DNA from: Bacteroidota bacterium
Lineage (GTDB): Bacteria; Bacteroidota; Bacteroidia; Chitinophagales; Chitinophagaceae
Direction: 5' to 3'
NCBI GenBank assembly: GCA_023429825.1
Contig: JAEZDC010000111.1
Span: forward strand, 1 to 30,904
Length of the DNA: 30,904 nucleotides
Made by a program: the position numbers and the translations under genes. Of the stretch, positions 22,891 through 29,783 are shown in pieces. The notes under the pieces were generated by a model, which worked only from the letters and a program-made list of their open reading frames with translations, made no database searches and was not told the DNA's origin. Position 1 is the stretch's first letter. Each line of letters starts with the position of its first letter.

Positions 22891-23847
22891 TTACTTTTCC
22901 GGATCCCAATCGCCCAGGATATTCTTCAAACTATACTGTGCGGCTTCTTCATCTGTCAGCAGCTTTGCCCATTTAACTCTATTCTCTGCCGTTGCCCCAG
23001 GCCCTGAACTTTTATATTCTGCATATCGTGCTGTTAATTCGTTAGCAGGATTTTTCCAATTATTCCAACCATCAGGAATGATGTGCCTATCCATCCAGCA
23101 ATTAATATACGTTACGCTTGCGGTAGGGCTCCATGGCCTGCCCAGCGACACTTTTTTGATATTACTATCTGCAGTGAGTTTGCAATTAAAAAACACAAAG
23201 CCATAAGGAATAATGCTGTTAGTAGACGCTGCCGTAACATGCGAGTTTTTCTTACTGTGGATATGACAGTTAGTGAATACAGCAGTCGCAGCGCCAAAAA
23301 TAAAATCAGTCGTACCTTCTATATAGCAGTCCCTAAAGTAATGCTTTACCCCGGAGCCACTTAAAAACAATACATCCTGGTTGCCTATAAACCTGCAGTT
23401 TTTGAATGAAGCTCTGTTACCCTCTATTCTTATTGCAACCGCTTGCCCTGCAGTAAAGCCTGCATTGTTTTCAAATGTGATATTCTCTGCGTGAAAATCA
23501 TTTCCATAAATAAAAGTGGAAGCGCAAGTCCAGGTGTTGAGTGTATCTCCGTTAGGCAATTTCGCCCCGGCGTGGTTGTCGAACGTGAGGATAGTTGTTG
23601 CAGCATCTTCGCCTTTAAACGTGATGTTACGCTTTGTAGCATCAACCGTTATCACCTCTTTGTAAATTCCTTTCCTGATGTGAATGGTGACAGGCTTTTT
23701 ATTATTTGATGGAATAGCATCTAACGCAGCCTGAACAGTTGTATGATCTCCCCTTCCCTCCTTAGCAACTGTGATAATTTGTCCGCTTTGACCAAAGCAT
23801 AATAAGGCAGTCAAGCAAAAGATGATTATAGAAAGTAGTTGCTTCAT
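22891..23847 (-). CDS. Pectin methylesterase (CE8 pectinesterase)
   Basis: A 318-residue exported enzyme (signal peptide ending FGQ at about residue 20) with the right-handed parallel beta-helix of CE8. Signature motifs are all present: GDHTTVQAALDAIP (33-46), the oxyanion-side Gln135 in GQAVAIRI, Gln157-Asp158 in IGNQDVLF (Asp158 acid/base), Asp181 in EGTTDFIFG (nucleophile) and Arg237/Trp239 in LGRPW. It hydrolyses methyl esters of galacturonan, exposing the substrate for the pectate lyases encoded upstream in the locus. Its ATG overlaps the stop of the CE12 gene by four bases, so the two esterases are translationally coupled. Confidence 0.95.
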   Translation of the reverse strand: MKQLLSIIIFCLTALLCFGQSGQIITVAKEGRGDHTTVQAALDAIPSNNKKPVTIHIRKGIYKEVITVDATKRNITFKGEDAATTILTFDNHAGAKLPNGDTLNTWTCASTFIYGNDFHAENITFENNAGFTAGQAVAIRIEGNRASFKNCRFIGNQDVLFLSGSGVKHYFRDCYIEGTTDFIFGAATAVFTNCHIHSKKNSHVTAASTNSIIPYGFVFFNCKLTADSNIKKVSLGRPWSPTASVTYINCWMDRHIIPDGWNNWKNPANELTARYAEYKSSGPGATAENRVKWAKLLTDEEAAQYSLKNILGDWDPEK

Positions 23848-24596
23848 TTCTTAACTTTTGGAACAACGATCCTGTCTGCAAGTTCAAGTTTAAGATTCCT
23901 GATATTTTGTAAAACGATTTGTGCGATCAACCTTGCGCCAAGTTCATTGAAGTGTGTGTTATCTTCTTTTCCTTCGGGATAATTAGGATGTTCTCCCGGC
24001 TTCAACTGCAGGAACAACAGTTTGGAAGTTTCTTTTCCTAGTCGTTGGTACAACGCGGCGCTCTGGGCATCGAGATCAATTAATGGAACGTTTTGCTCTT
24101 TAGCAACCTCCCGCACCAAACCTGAATACACTTCGTGAGTTAGGATCTGTATGGTGTCTTTAAACTTCCTTCTTGAAACAGGTGTGATCAAAACAGGTTT
24201 TGCTTTTTTAGCTCTCGCTTCGTTGATGAACTTCATTAAGTTGTTCCTGTATTCTTCTGGCGTTGTATAACGATCTGTTTTTTCTTTTGATTCATCATTA
24301 TGACCAAACTGGATGAACACATAATCCTCTGCCTGAAGATTTTTTTCAATGCTGTCCCACAATTTCTCTGCAATAAAAGTGCGGGTACTTCGGCCATTCT
24401 TAGCGATGTTCTTTATTGTAACAGTTGAATCGAAGAAGTGAACGAAAGGCATTCCCCAACCAGTTTCAGGATAGGCTTTTATTTCTTTGATTGACATAGT
24501 GGAATCACCAGCAAGCCAAACCGTGATTTTCTTCTTTTCGGTGGGAATAAAGGAAAAGCAACAGATCAAGCCAACCCATAACAACTTAGAATACAT
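23844..24596 (-). CDS. CE12-like SGNH acetylesterase (rhamnogalacturonan acetylesterase type)
   Basis: The 250-residue protein has a signal peptide (MYSKLLWVGLICCFSFIP) and all four SGNH blocks: block I GDST with Ser32 as nucleophile, block II NGRST (Asn67-Gly68), block III GHND (98-101) and block V D212-N-T-H215 (catalytic Asp and His). The AGDSTMS start and DNTHFNELGA end are typical of family CE12. It removes acetyl groups from rhamnogalacturonan I or other acetylated pectin. It is the first gene of a unit that continues with the methylesterase. A LacI-type operator lies 59-72 bases upstream, directly behind the terminator of the preceding gene. Confidence 0.92.
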   Translation of the reverse strand: MYSKLLWVGLICCFSFIPTEKKKITVWLAGDSTMSIKEIKAYPETGWGMPFVHFFDSTVTIKNIAKNGRSTRTFIAEKLWDSIEKNLQAEDYVFIQFGHNDESKEKTDRYTTPEEYRNNLMKFINEARAKKAKPVLITPVSRRKFKDTIQILTHEVYSGLVREVAKEQNVPLIDLDAQSAALYQRLGKETSKLLFLQLKPGEHPNYPEGKEDNTHFNELGARLIAQIVLQNIRNLKLELADRIVVPKVKK

Positions 24597-24654
24597 ATGG
24601 AAGATTAAGCTTTATAAAGTAACGAAACAAGCACTGAGGAATATTAAAAAACTA

Positions 24655-24668
24655 TGCAATCGTTTTCA
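24655..24668 (-). promoter_or_regulatory. LacI-type operator upstream of the CE12-CE8 genes
   Basis: TGCAATCGTTTTCA fits the LacI-family/CcpA-type consensus TGNAANCGNTNNCA at every fixed position, with the central CG. It is 59 bases from the CE12 start codon. It lies inside an 18-base block (24647-24664) found identically in front of the pectate lyase gene at 28200. The predicted role is induction or repression by a pectin-derived sugar through a LacI regulator not encoded in the window. Confidence 0.55.
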
Positions 24669-24669
24669 C

Positions 24670-24696
24670 AAAAAAGGAGGAACTGAAGCTCCTCCC
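24670..24696 (-). terminator. Rho-independent terminator after the type IX cargo gene
   Basis: On the minus strand a 6-bp stem, ggagga/tcctcc (24695-24690 with 24681-24676), with an 8-base loop is followed by six T residues (24675-24670). It lies about 25 bases after the stop of the 24720-25865 gene and abuts the operator at 24655-24668. Confidence 0.8.
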
Positions 24697-24719
24697 GTTC
24701 TTATGAGAAAAATGTAGCC

Positions 24720-25865
24720 TTAGTCAACTATAACTTTCTTATTGAGCCTGATCTCATTTCCGTTGAGTTGCAGGTTATAAATTCCGGGTTTAACAGTAGC
24801 AGGAAGAGAAAATGTTTGTGTAAGCGAGCCGCCATCTGTAAAGACTTGTTTACTGAATATCTCCTGACCGGTGGTGTTATACAGCTTCAAAAGATAAGTA
24901 CCTTTTGTTAAGCTGGACAATTGAACATTCAGTTCGCCACCTTTTACTGGATTTGGTGCAACTACCATATCTACTTTGCTCTTGCCAAGATTTACTTTTA
25001 CAATAGACGTGTATGATAACTTACCATCTTTATCTACCGCTTTAATCCTATAAAAATTATTTCCGTTCAAAGGAAGTGCATCTATAACGGTATAAGAAGA
25101 TAACACCGTGCTATTTCCTTTTGACATTACATTAGCTACCATTGAAAAGGAACTGCCGTCAATTGATCTCTCAACTACATAGTTATTTACATTGACCTCT
25201 GTTGCGGTTGACCAGTCAATTTGTACAGTTGATCCCTTTTGAGATGCTTTTATTGAAGAGAATGTAACTGGCAAATTTTGTACACTAAAAAAAGTGATAT
25301 TATCTAGTTCCTGGTTTGATGTTGTCTCATTTTGAAACTTGATCTTATTAACAGTAGCTCCATTAGTAATTGTAACCGAATACAACTCTCCACAGCTTGC
25401 AGTGCTAACTGTAGGTACTGTTTGAACTAAAGTCCATGAAGCTCCATCGTTTGTTGAAGAATACACTGAAACACTTCCTGAAGTATTGGTTTGGTTATTT
25501 CTCCATGTTACCTGGCTGACCCCAAAAGGCAGTGTTGGTGAAATGATATATGCATACGGTCCATTGGAATTACTGCTTAAACCCGAAGGACTGGAACTTG
25601 CGGTATTCAACAATCTGATAAATTTCGGACTTGGTGCCGCAGTAGGATCATTGTAGCTAGCACAACCCGAGCCGGCTCTGAAAGAATAATAAGTTGTCCA
25701 AGTTCCAGTTTTTATTGCTGCCTGAGTGGGTGTTGTAGCTGCATTTGCCTGAGTCCCTGTAATAGCTGTAGCTTGATCGTCAAAATACTCGGTAAAGTAA
25801 GTATAGTCTTGGCTAAAAGCTGTAGTAGATAACAATAAAAGAGATGAGAGTAGCTTTCTTTTCAT
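24720..25865 (-). CDS. Type IX-secreted protein of unknown function in the pectin locus
   Basis: The 381-residue protein has a signal peptide (MKRKLLSSLLLLSTTAFS) and ends in a type A type-IX sorting domain of about 80 residues (NPVKGGELNVQLSSLTKGTY, YNTTGQEIFSKQV, KPGIYNLQLNGNEIRLNKKV). Before that is a fibronectin-like region (about 205-290: VTFSSIKASQKGSTVQIDWS, YVVERSIDGSSF, FYRIKAVDKDGK). The first 190 residues (EYFDDQATAITG, then PYAYIISPTLPFGVSQVTWR, GSVSVYSSTNDGASWTLVQT and LDNITFFS) look like a jelly-roll of the kind found in carbohydrate-binding or adhesive modules. No catalytic motif is visible. A surface pectin-binding protein is a reasonable guess. A palindromic operator-like site is upstream and a terminator follows. 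Confidence 0.85.
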   Translation of the reverse strand: MKRKLLSSLLLLSTTAFSQDYTYFTEYFDDQATAITGTQANAATTPTQAAIKTGTWTTYYSFRAGSGCASYNDPTAAPSPKFIRLLNTASSSPSGLSSNSNGPYAYIISPTLPFGVSQVTWRNNQTNTSGSVSVYSSTNDGASWTLVQTVPTVSTASCGELYSVTITNGATVNKIKFQNETTSNQELDNITFFSVQNLPVTFSSIKASQKGSTVQIDWSTATEVNVNNYVVERSIDGSSFSMVANVMSKGNSTVLSSYTVIDALPLNGNNFYRIKAVDKDGKLSYTSIVKVNLGKSKVDMVVAPNPVKGGELNVQLSSLTKGTYLLKLYNTTGQEIFSKQVFTDGGSLTQTFSLPATVKPGIYNLQLNGNEIRLNKKVIVD

Positions 25866-25935
25866 AAAGGCTGTTATTTGTATTAAAATTACTCTGCAGG
25901 CAAAGACACTACTTTATCTACGGCGTATTTATCTA

Positions 25936-25949
25936 CGCAAACGTTTCCG
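25936..25949 (-). promoter_or_regulatory. Operator-like palindrome upstream of the type IX cargo gene
   Basis: CGCAAACGTTTCCG is a near-perfect palindrome with the same central layout as LacI-type sites (n-G-n-A-A-n-C-G-n-T-n-n-C-n), but with CG instead of TG/CA at the ends. It is 71 bases upstream of the start at 25865 and next to two copies of tttatctac (25913-25921 and 25928-25936, 15 bases apart). Confidence 0.35.
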
Positions 25950-25953
25950 AAGC

Positions 25954-28200
25954 TTAATTCTTAACTATCTGGCGAGTTAATATCCTATTTCTAAGCTTGA
26001 ATTTTAAGATATATACTCCTTTTGCTAATGATGAGATGCGTACAAGATTATCCCCTTTAGAAAATTTCCTACCTCCCAAAACTCTTTTTCCATCTGTGCT
26101 AATAATCTCGAGCAGTGAAACATTTTCAACTGCACACTTTACATTTATTACTGTGGTTGCAGGATTGGGTGATATGGTTATCTCTTTAACAGAAATGGGA
26201 TCAGCTATGGCTGTAACAAGGTTGGTCTTCCCAGTTATAAAGAAGGTACCGAATCGTGGCGTTGCAAATTCTAAATAGTATCCATCCTGGTAAGTGCCGA
26301 ATGTGCCTGATGAAACAGGAACAATGACCTCTCCTGTTCCTGCGGGAGGCGCTGATGCATTGCAGTTGCTATTATCTATTCTCAATATCCGCAGATCGGA
26401 TAGAAAAAGAATTGTGTTATCTGCATTTTTAAGTGCGTTGTATTCTGCTATCGTAAAATAAATTCTTGTGGTAACAGGCGAACTCAAAGTGGAATGAACA
26501 ATAGTTATGCTTCTGCCAAGAAACGATTTACCGTTACCATCCAAACGAACACCACTGGAAATAAAGTAAGAGCCTGTGAGTTCTCCGTTATTACCCGCAT
26601 CAGAGATCGAAGCAATAAGATTGGTCGTATCTGTAGAAATCAATGTGCTGGAAATCGTATCTTTTAAATGAATCCAGTTGCCACTATTGGTTGAGTTGAT
26701 CTTTTTACTCTCAATACATGTGTTCAGTACTCCAGTTGCTGTAATACTATCGCCATTCAGATAGTTTTCCAGGTTAGTATATCCATTCACATTAAATAAA
26801 GCTCTGTCAGATGCGTTGTTGGGATTAAGGCCTCTTTTTGTTTCCCAATTATCAGGCATACCGTCATGATCGGTATCTGTTGGTGCTGTTAAGGTATTAA
26901 GTGTTGGCCATGCAGATTGCGAAGTTGCATATGGCGTTCCATGCGGATAACCGCCCTGCACATCGATCACTCTTCCTGTTCTGTTTCTTACATCATTTAC
27001 AATTCTTTGATCTAAAGTATCGCGTTTCGGTAATGATGCACCCGCTTTATTAAGTACTGATTCGTAAGAATCTGTTGCAGACTGTGTGTTTATAGGATCG
27101 AGTGGAAATGGAGTTGATACTTTTGCTGAAGCAGTATCAGCTAAACTACCACCACTCATTGCTGCGCCTTTCCAGTTCTCGTTTGTGTTGGTAGTTGATC
27201 CATCTACGTAATTGCCAATAAGGTAATATTTACCATAAGGCAAGGCAGGTGAATTCTGCTTATATGGATTGATGATCATGTATCTCCTGTTCACCCCTGC
27301 TGTTGAACTGGTAAGTGTACTTGGCCCATACTTGTAATAGTTATTAACTATGTTATAATTCCCGCCTTCACCTCCGTTCACATTATAATCGATCCAGTTG
27401 TAGATGACGTTATTCCTGAAGTCAGCATTCTCACTTCCTGTAACAGGGCTTGATGAGTTTGGCAAATTCCTGCTGCCGTCAAAACGCGGCGCCCTTCCTC
27501 GTACATGCGCAACCAGATTGTGATGAAGCGATGCGTGTTGTCCACCCCATATTCCACCATAACCATGCTTTTCAAAATCTGTATCTCCTGTTTCAAAATG
27601 ATAAGAATAATCCAATGGCTCCGAAACAATATTCCATTGCAGCGTAGTACTGTCTCCACGATAAATTGAGAATGCCTCATCTGCACTCCAGCTCATCGTG
27701 CAGTGATCAATGATGATATTTTTTCTGCCTGATCCGCTTAAAGCATCACCATCTCCACTTCCATTTACCATTCCTAAATTCTGATTCTTATCTCCTAAGC
27801 GAAATCTTATATATCGAACAATGATATTATCACCGCTAATGCTTACAGGATAGTCTGCAATGCAAATTCCATCACCAGGAGCTGTTTGTCCTGCAATGGT
27901 TGTATTTGCCCTGATGGATAAAGCTGAAGTAAGGTGTATGGTGCCTGATATTCGAAACACGACCGTCCTTGGACTTGAAGAAGAACCATTGCTCAATGCA
28001 TAACGAAGACTTCCTGCAGTATTTACATCAGTAAGGTTAGTTACTTCATATACAGTGGTCGGTGTGGTTAAACTACCTCTTCCGCCGGTAGCGAATCTTC
28101 CATATCCTTCAGCGCCGGGGAAAGCGATCTGTTGAGCAATCAGATCATTCGCAAGTACGCAAACAAATAAGAAAATGTAAATGGTAAAAATGCTTTTCAT
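25954..28200 (-). CDS. PL1 family pectate lyase with type IX sorting domain
   Basis: The 748-residue protein has a signal peptide (about 1-23) and a parallel beta-helix of family PL1. Blocks seen are IAFPGAEGYGRFATGGRG (25-42), ISGTIHL, APGDGICIADYPVS (107-120), VRYIRFRLGD (128-137), IIIDHCTMSWSADEAFS (162-178), HGYGGIWGGQHASLHHNLVA (212-231) and the catalytic-Arg segment R236-A-P-R239. A DTDHDGMPDNWE calcium-type motif (about 444-455) ends the lyase half. Then come a beta-sandwich of unknown type (about 490-660) and a sorting domain (ISPNPATTVINVKC...KGVYILKFKLRNRILTRQIV). It cleaves homogalacturonan by beta-elimination and would be anchored or released at the cell surface. A LacI-type operator is upstream. 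It is paralogous to the next lyase. Confidence 0.94.
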   Translation of the reverse strand: MKSIFTIYIFLFVCVLANDLIAQQIAFPGAEGYGRFATGGRGSLTTPTTVYEVTNLTDVNTAGSLRYALSNGSSSSPRTVVFRISGTIHLTSALSIRANTTIAGQTAPGDGICIADYPVSISGDNIIVRYIRFRLGDKNQNLGMVNGSGDGDALSGSGRKNIIIDHCTMSWSADEAFSIYRGDSTTLQWNIVSEPLDYSYHFETGDTDFEKHGYGGIWGGQHASLHHNLVAHVRGRAPRFDGSRNLPNSSSPVTGSENADFRNNVIYNWIDYNVNGGEGGNYNIVNNYYKYGPSTLTSSTAGVNRRYMIINPYKQNSPALPYGKYYLIGNYVDGSTTNTNENWKGAAMSGGSLADTASAKVSTPFPLDPINTQSATDSYESVLNKAGASLPKRDTLDQRIVNDVRNRTGRVIDVQGGYPHGTPYATSQSAWPTLNTLTAPTDTDHDGMPDNWETKRGLNPNNASDRALFNVNGYTNLENYLNGDSITATGVLNTCIESKKINSTNSGNWIHLKDTISSTLISTDTTNLIASISDAGNNGELTGSYFISSGVRLDGNGKSFLGRSITIVHSTLSSPVTTRIYFTIAEYNALKNADNTILFLSDLRILRIDNSNCNASAPPAGTGEVIVPVSSGTFGTYQDGYYLEFATPRFGTFFITGKTNLVTAIADPISVKEITISPNPATTVINVKCAVENVSLLEIISTDGKRVLGGRKFSKGDNLVRISSLAKGVYILKFKLRNRILTRQIVKN

Positions 28201-28258
28201 ATCGCAAAAAATCAGTCCTCAAATTCCTCAAAAAAGGAACATTGCACTTTAAAAACTA

Positions 28259-28272
28259 TGCAATCGTTACCA
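28259..28272 (-). promoter_or_regulatory. LacI-type operator upstream of the type IX pectate lyase gene
   Basis: TGCAATCGTTACCA matches TGNAANCGNTNNCA in full and begins 59 bases from the start codon at 28200, exactly as for the CE12 site. The shared 18-base block aaaaactatgcaatcgtt occupies 28251-28268. The predicted role is coordinated control of the two transcription units. Confidence 0.55.
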
Positions 28273-28291
28273 TCAAAATATAAGGAGATCA

Positions 28292-29716
28292 TCAATCAAG
28301 TAAAGAATTGAGATATACTTCAATATTCGTGTAAAATTTATGGAACGACGTTTTAGCGGCATCATTGGCATCATTGGGATTTAAGCCTTTTAGCTTTTCC
28401 CACTCATCCGGTATCCCATCATTATCGGTATCCAACTCCGGAGGCAACGACTTCAAAGAAGGCCAGGCATTCTTTGATAGTTCATAACTTGTTCCGTGCG
28501 GATAACCACCCTGCACATCTATGATTCTTCCTGTTCTGTTCTTTACATCCTTAATTATTCTTTCATCAAGGGTATCTCTCCTGTATGATGCACCTACGAA
28601 CTTCAGCACAGATTGATAAGCTTCGATTGCAGGTTGCGTATTGATATCAACTGTTTGAAAAGGATTGTCAAGCTTTGCTGTTTTTGCATCTTCCTGTGTT
28701 CCTTTATCCATTGTAACGCCTAGCCAGTTATTTGAAGTTACCGCAGCATCACCATCCACATAATTGTTATCGATGTACCATTTGCCGAATGGTATCTTAT
28801 CGTTTTTAAAAGGATTAGCTACCCTGTTTATGACACTCTTCTTTGTATCAGGACCAAACTTATAATAATTACCTACTATATTGTATGTTCCTCCCTCACC
28901 TGCATAAACATTATTAGAACTCCAGTTATAAATAACATTGTTTCGATAGTCGCAATTTTCGAAAGCAGTATGTCTTATCCCATTGAATCTTGGCGTACGA
29001 CTATTGCAATGGGCAAAGAGGTTGTGGTGAAATGAAGAATGCATCCCTCCCCAGATACCGCCGTATCCGTGGCGTTCAAAATCTGTATCTCCTTTTTCAA
29101 AATGATAAGAATAATTCAAAGGTTCTGAAATAAGATTCCATTGTAACGTAGTGCTGTCTCCTGCATACACACTTAAAATCTCATCGGTACTCCAACTCAA
29201 ACTACAATGATCTATGATGATGTTCTTTCTTTTGAAGCCACTAAATGCATCATCACTTCCTGCACCTTCCACCATTCCTTTGTTTTGATAACGATCTCCC
29301 ATCCTAAAACGCAGGTACCGGATAATAATATTGTCACCGCCAAGCGAAACAGGATGATCAGCAATGCAAATTCCATCACCGGGTGCAGAATGCCCGGCTA
29401 TTGTTTTATTTCCTGAAATTCTCAAAGGAGATTCGAGATGTATTGTTCCTGAAACAGTAAAAACTATGATCGCCGATTCTTTAGAAGATACTGCAGATCT
29501 AAAGCTTCCTGCTCCCTTGTCGTTTAAATTAGAAACGATAATTACTTTTCCACCTCTTCCACCTGTTGTATATTTTCCAAAACCTTCCGCTCCCGGAAAA
29601 GCGATCTCTGAAGAATCACTGCCCGGATGAATAGCTTTTTGGGACTGACTTTTTTGAGTACATCCACTTAATGCTAACACAAAAATGAAACTGAAAATGG
29701 CGATTAAGTGTTTCAT
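28292..29716 (-). CDS. PL1 family pectate lyase, lipoprotein form
   Basis: A 474-residue lipoprotein (signal peptide with LSGC, Cys19) carrying only the PL1 half of its neighbour. Blocks are IAFPGAEGFGKYTTGGRGG (38-56), APGDGICIADHPVS (111-124), IIIDHCSLSWSTDEILS (166-182), HGYGGIWGGMHSSFHHN (216-232) and R240-T-P-R243 for the catalytic arginine. It ends with a DTDNDGIPDEWEKLKGLNP calcium-type motif and a short helix (FHKFYTNIEVYLNSLLD). Extended identity with the 748-residue lyase, including the RTGRI/VIDVQGGYPHGT stretch, shows a tandem duplication. It probably acts at the outer-membrane surface close to the SusD transport complex, while the other copy is a type IX cargo. A hairpin separates it from susD, from which it may receive reduced read-through transcription. 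Confidence 0.94.
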   Translation of the reverse strand: MKHLIAIFSFIFVLALSGCTQKSQSQKAIHPGSDSSEIAFPGAEGFGKYTTGGRGGKVIIVSNLNDKGAGSFRSAVSSKESAIIVFTVSGTIHLESPLRISGNKTIAGHSAPGDGICIADHPVSLGGDNIIIRYLRFRMGDRYQNKGMVEGAGSDDAFSGFKRKNIIIDHCSLSWSTDEILSVYAGDSTTLQWNLISEPLNYSYHFEKGDTDFERHGYGGIWGGMHSSFHHNLFAHCNSRTPRFNGIRHTAFENCDYRNNVIYNWSSNNVYAGEGGTYNIVGNYYKFGPDTKKSVINRVANPFKNDKIPFGKWYIDNNYVDGDAAVTSNNWLGVTMDKGTQEDAKTAKLDNPFQTVDINTQPAIEAYQSVLKFVGASYRRDTLDERIIKDVKNRTGRIIDVQGGYPHGTSYELSKNAWPSLKSLPPELDTDNDGIPDEWEKLKGLNPNDANDAAKTSFHKFYTNIEVYLNSLLD

Positions 29717-29732
29717 AGACTTTATTATAAAG

Positions 29733-29758
29733 CTTAGGCTGCACTATAGCAGCCTAAG
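29733..29758 (-). terminator. Perfect hairpin between susD and the lyase gene (terminator or attenuator)
   Basis: A perfect 10-bp stem, cttaggctgc/gcagcctaag (29733-29742 with 29749-29758), closes a 6-base loop. On the minus strand it is followed by ctttataataaa, which has T residues but no long T run. It lies between the SusD stop and the lipoprotein lyase start, where an attenuating or 3'-stabilising hairpin would lower enzyme expression relative to SusCD. Confidence 0.6.
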
Positions 29759-29783
29759 TGATGAAAACAAACTATTAAGAAAA

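Noticed and set aside
27378..27686. A 102-codon minus-strand frame inside the long PL1 gene
   Set aside because: It is a second frame on the same strand as a well-supported pectate lyase and shows no independent start signals or motifs.
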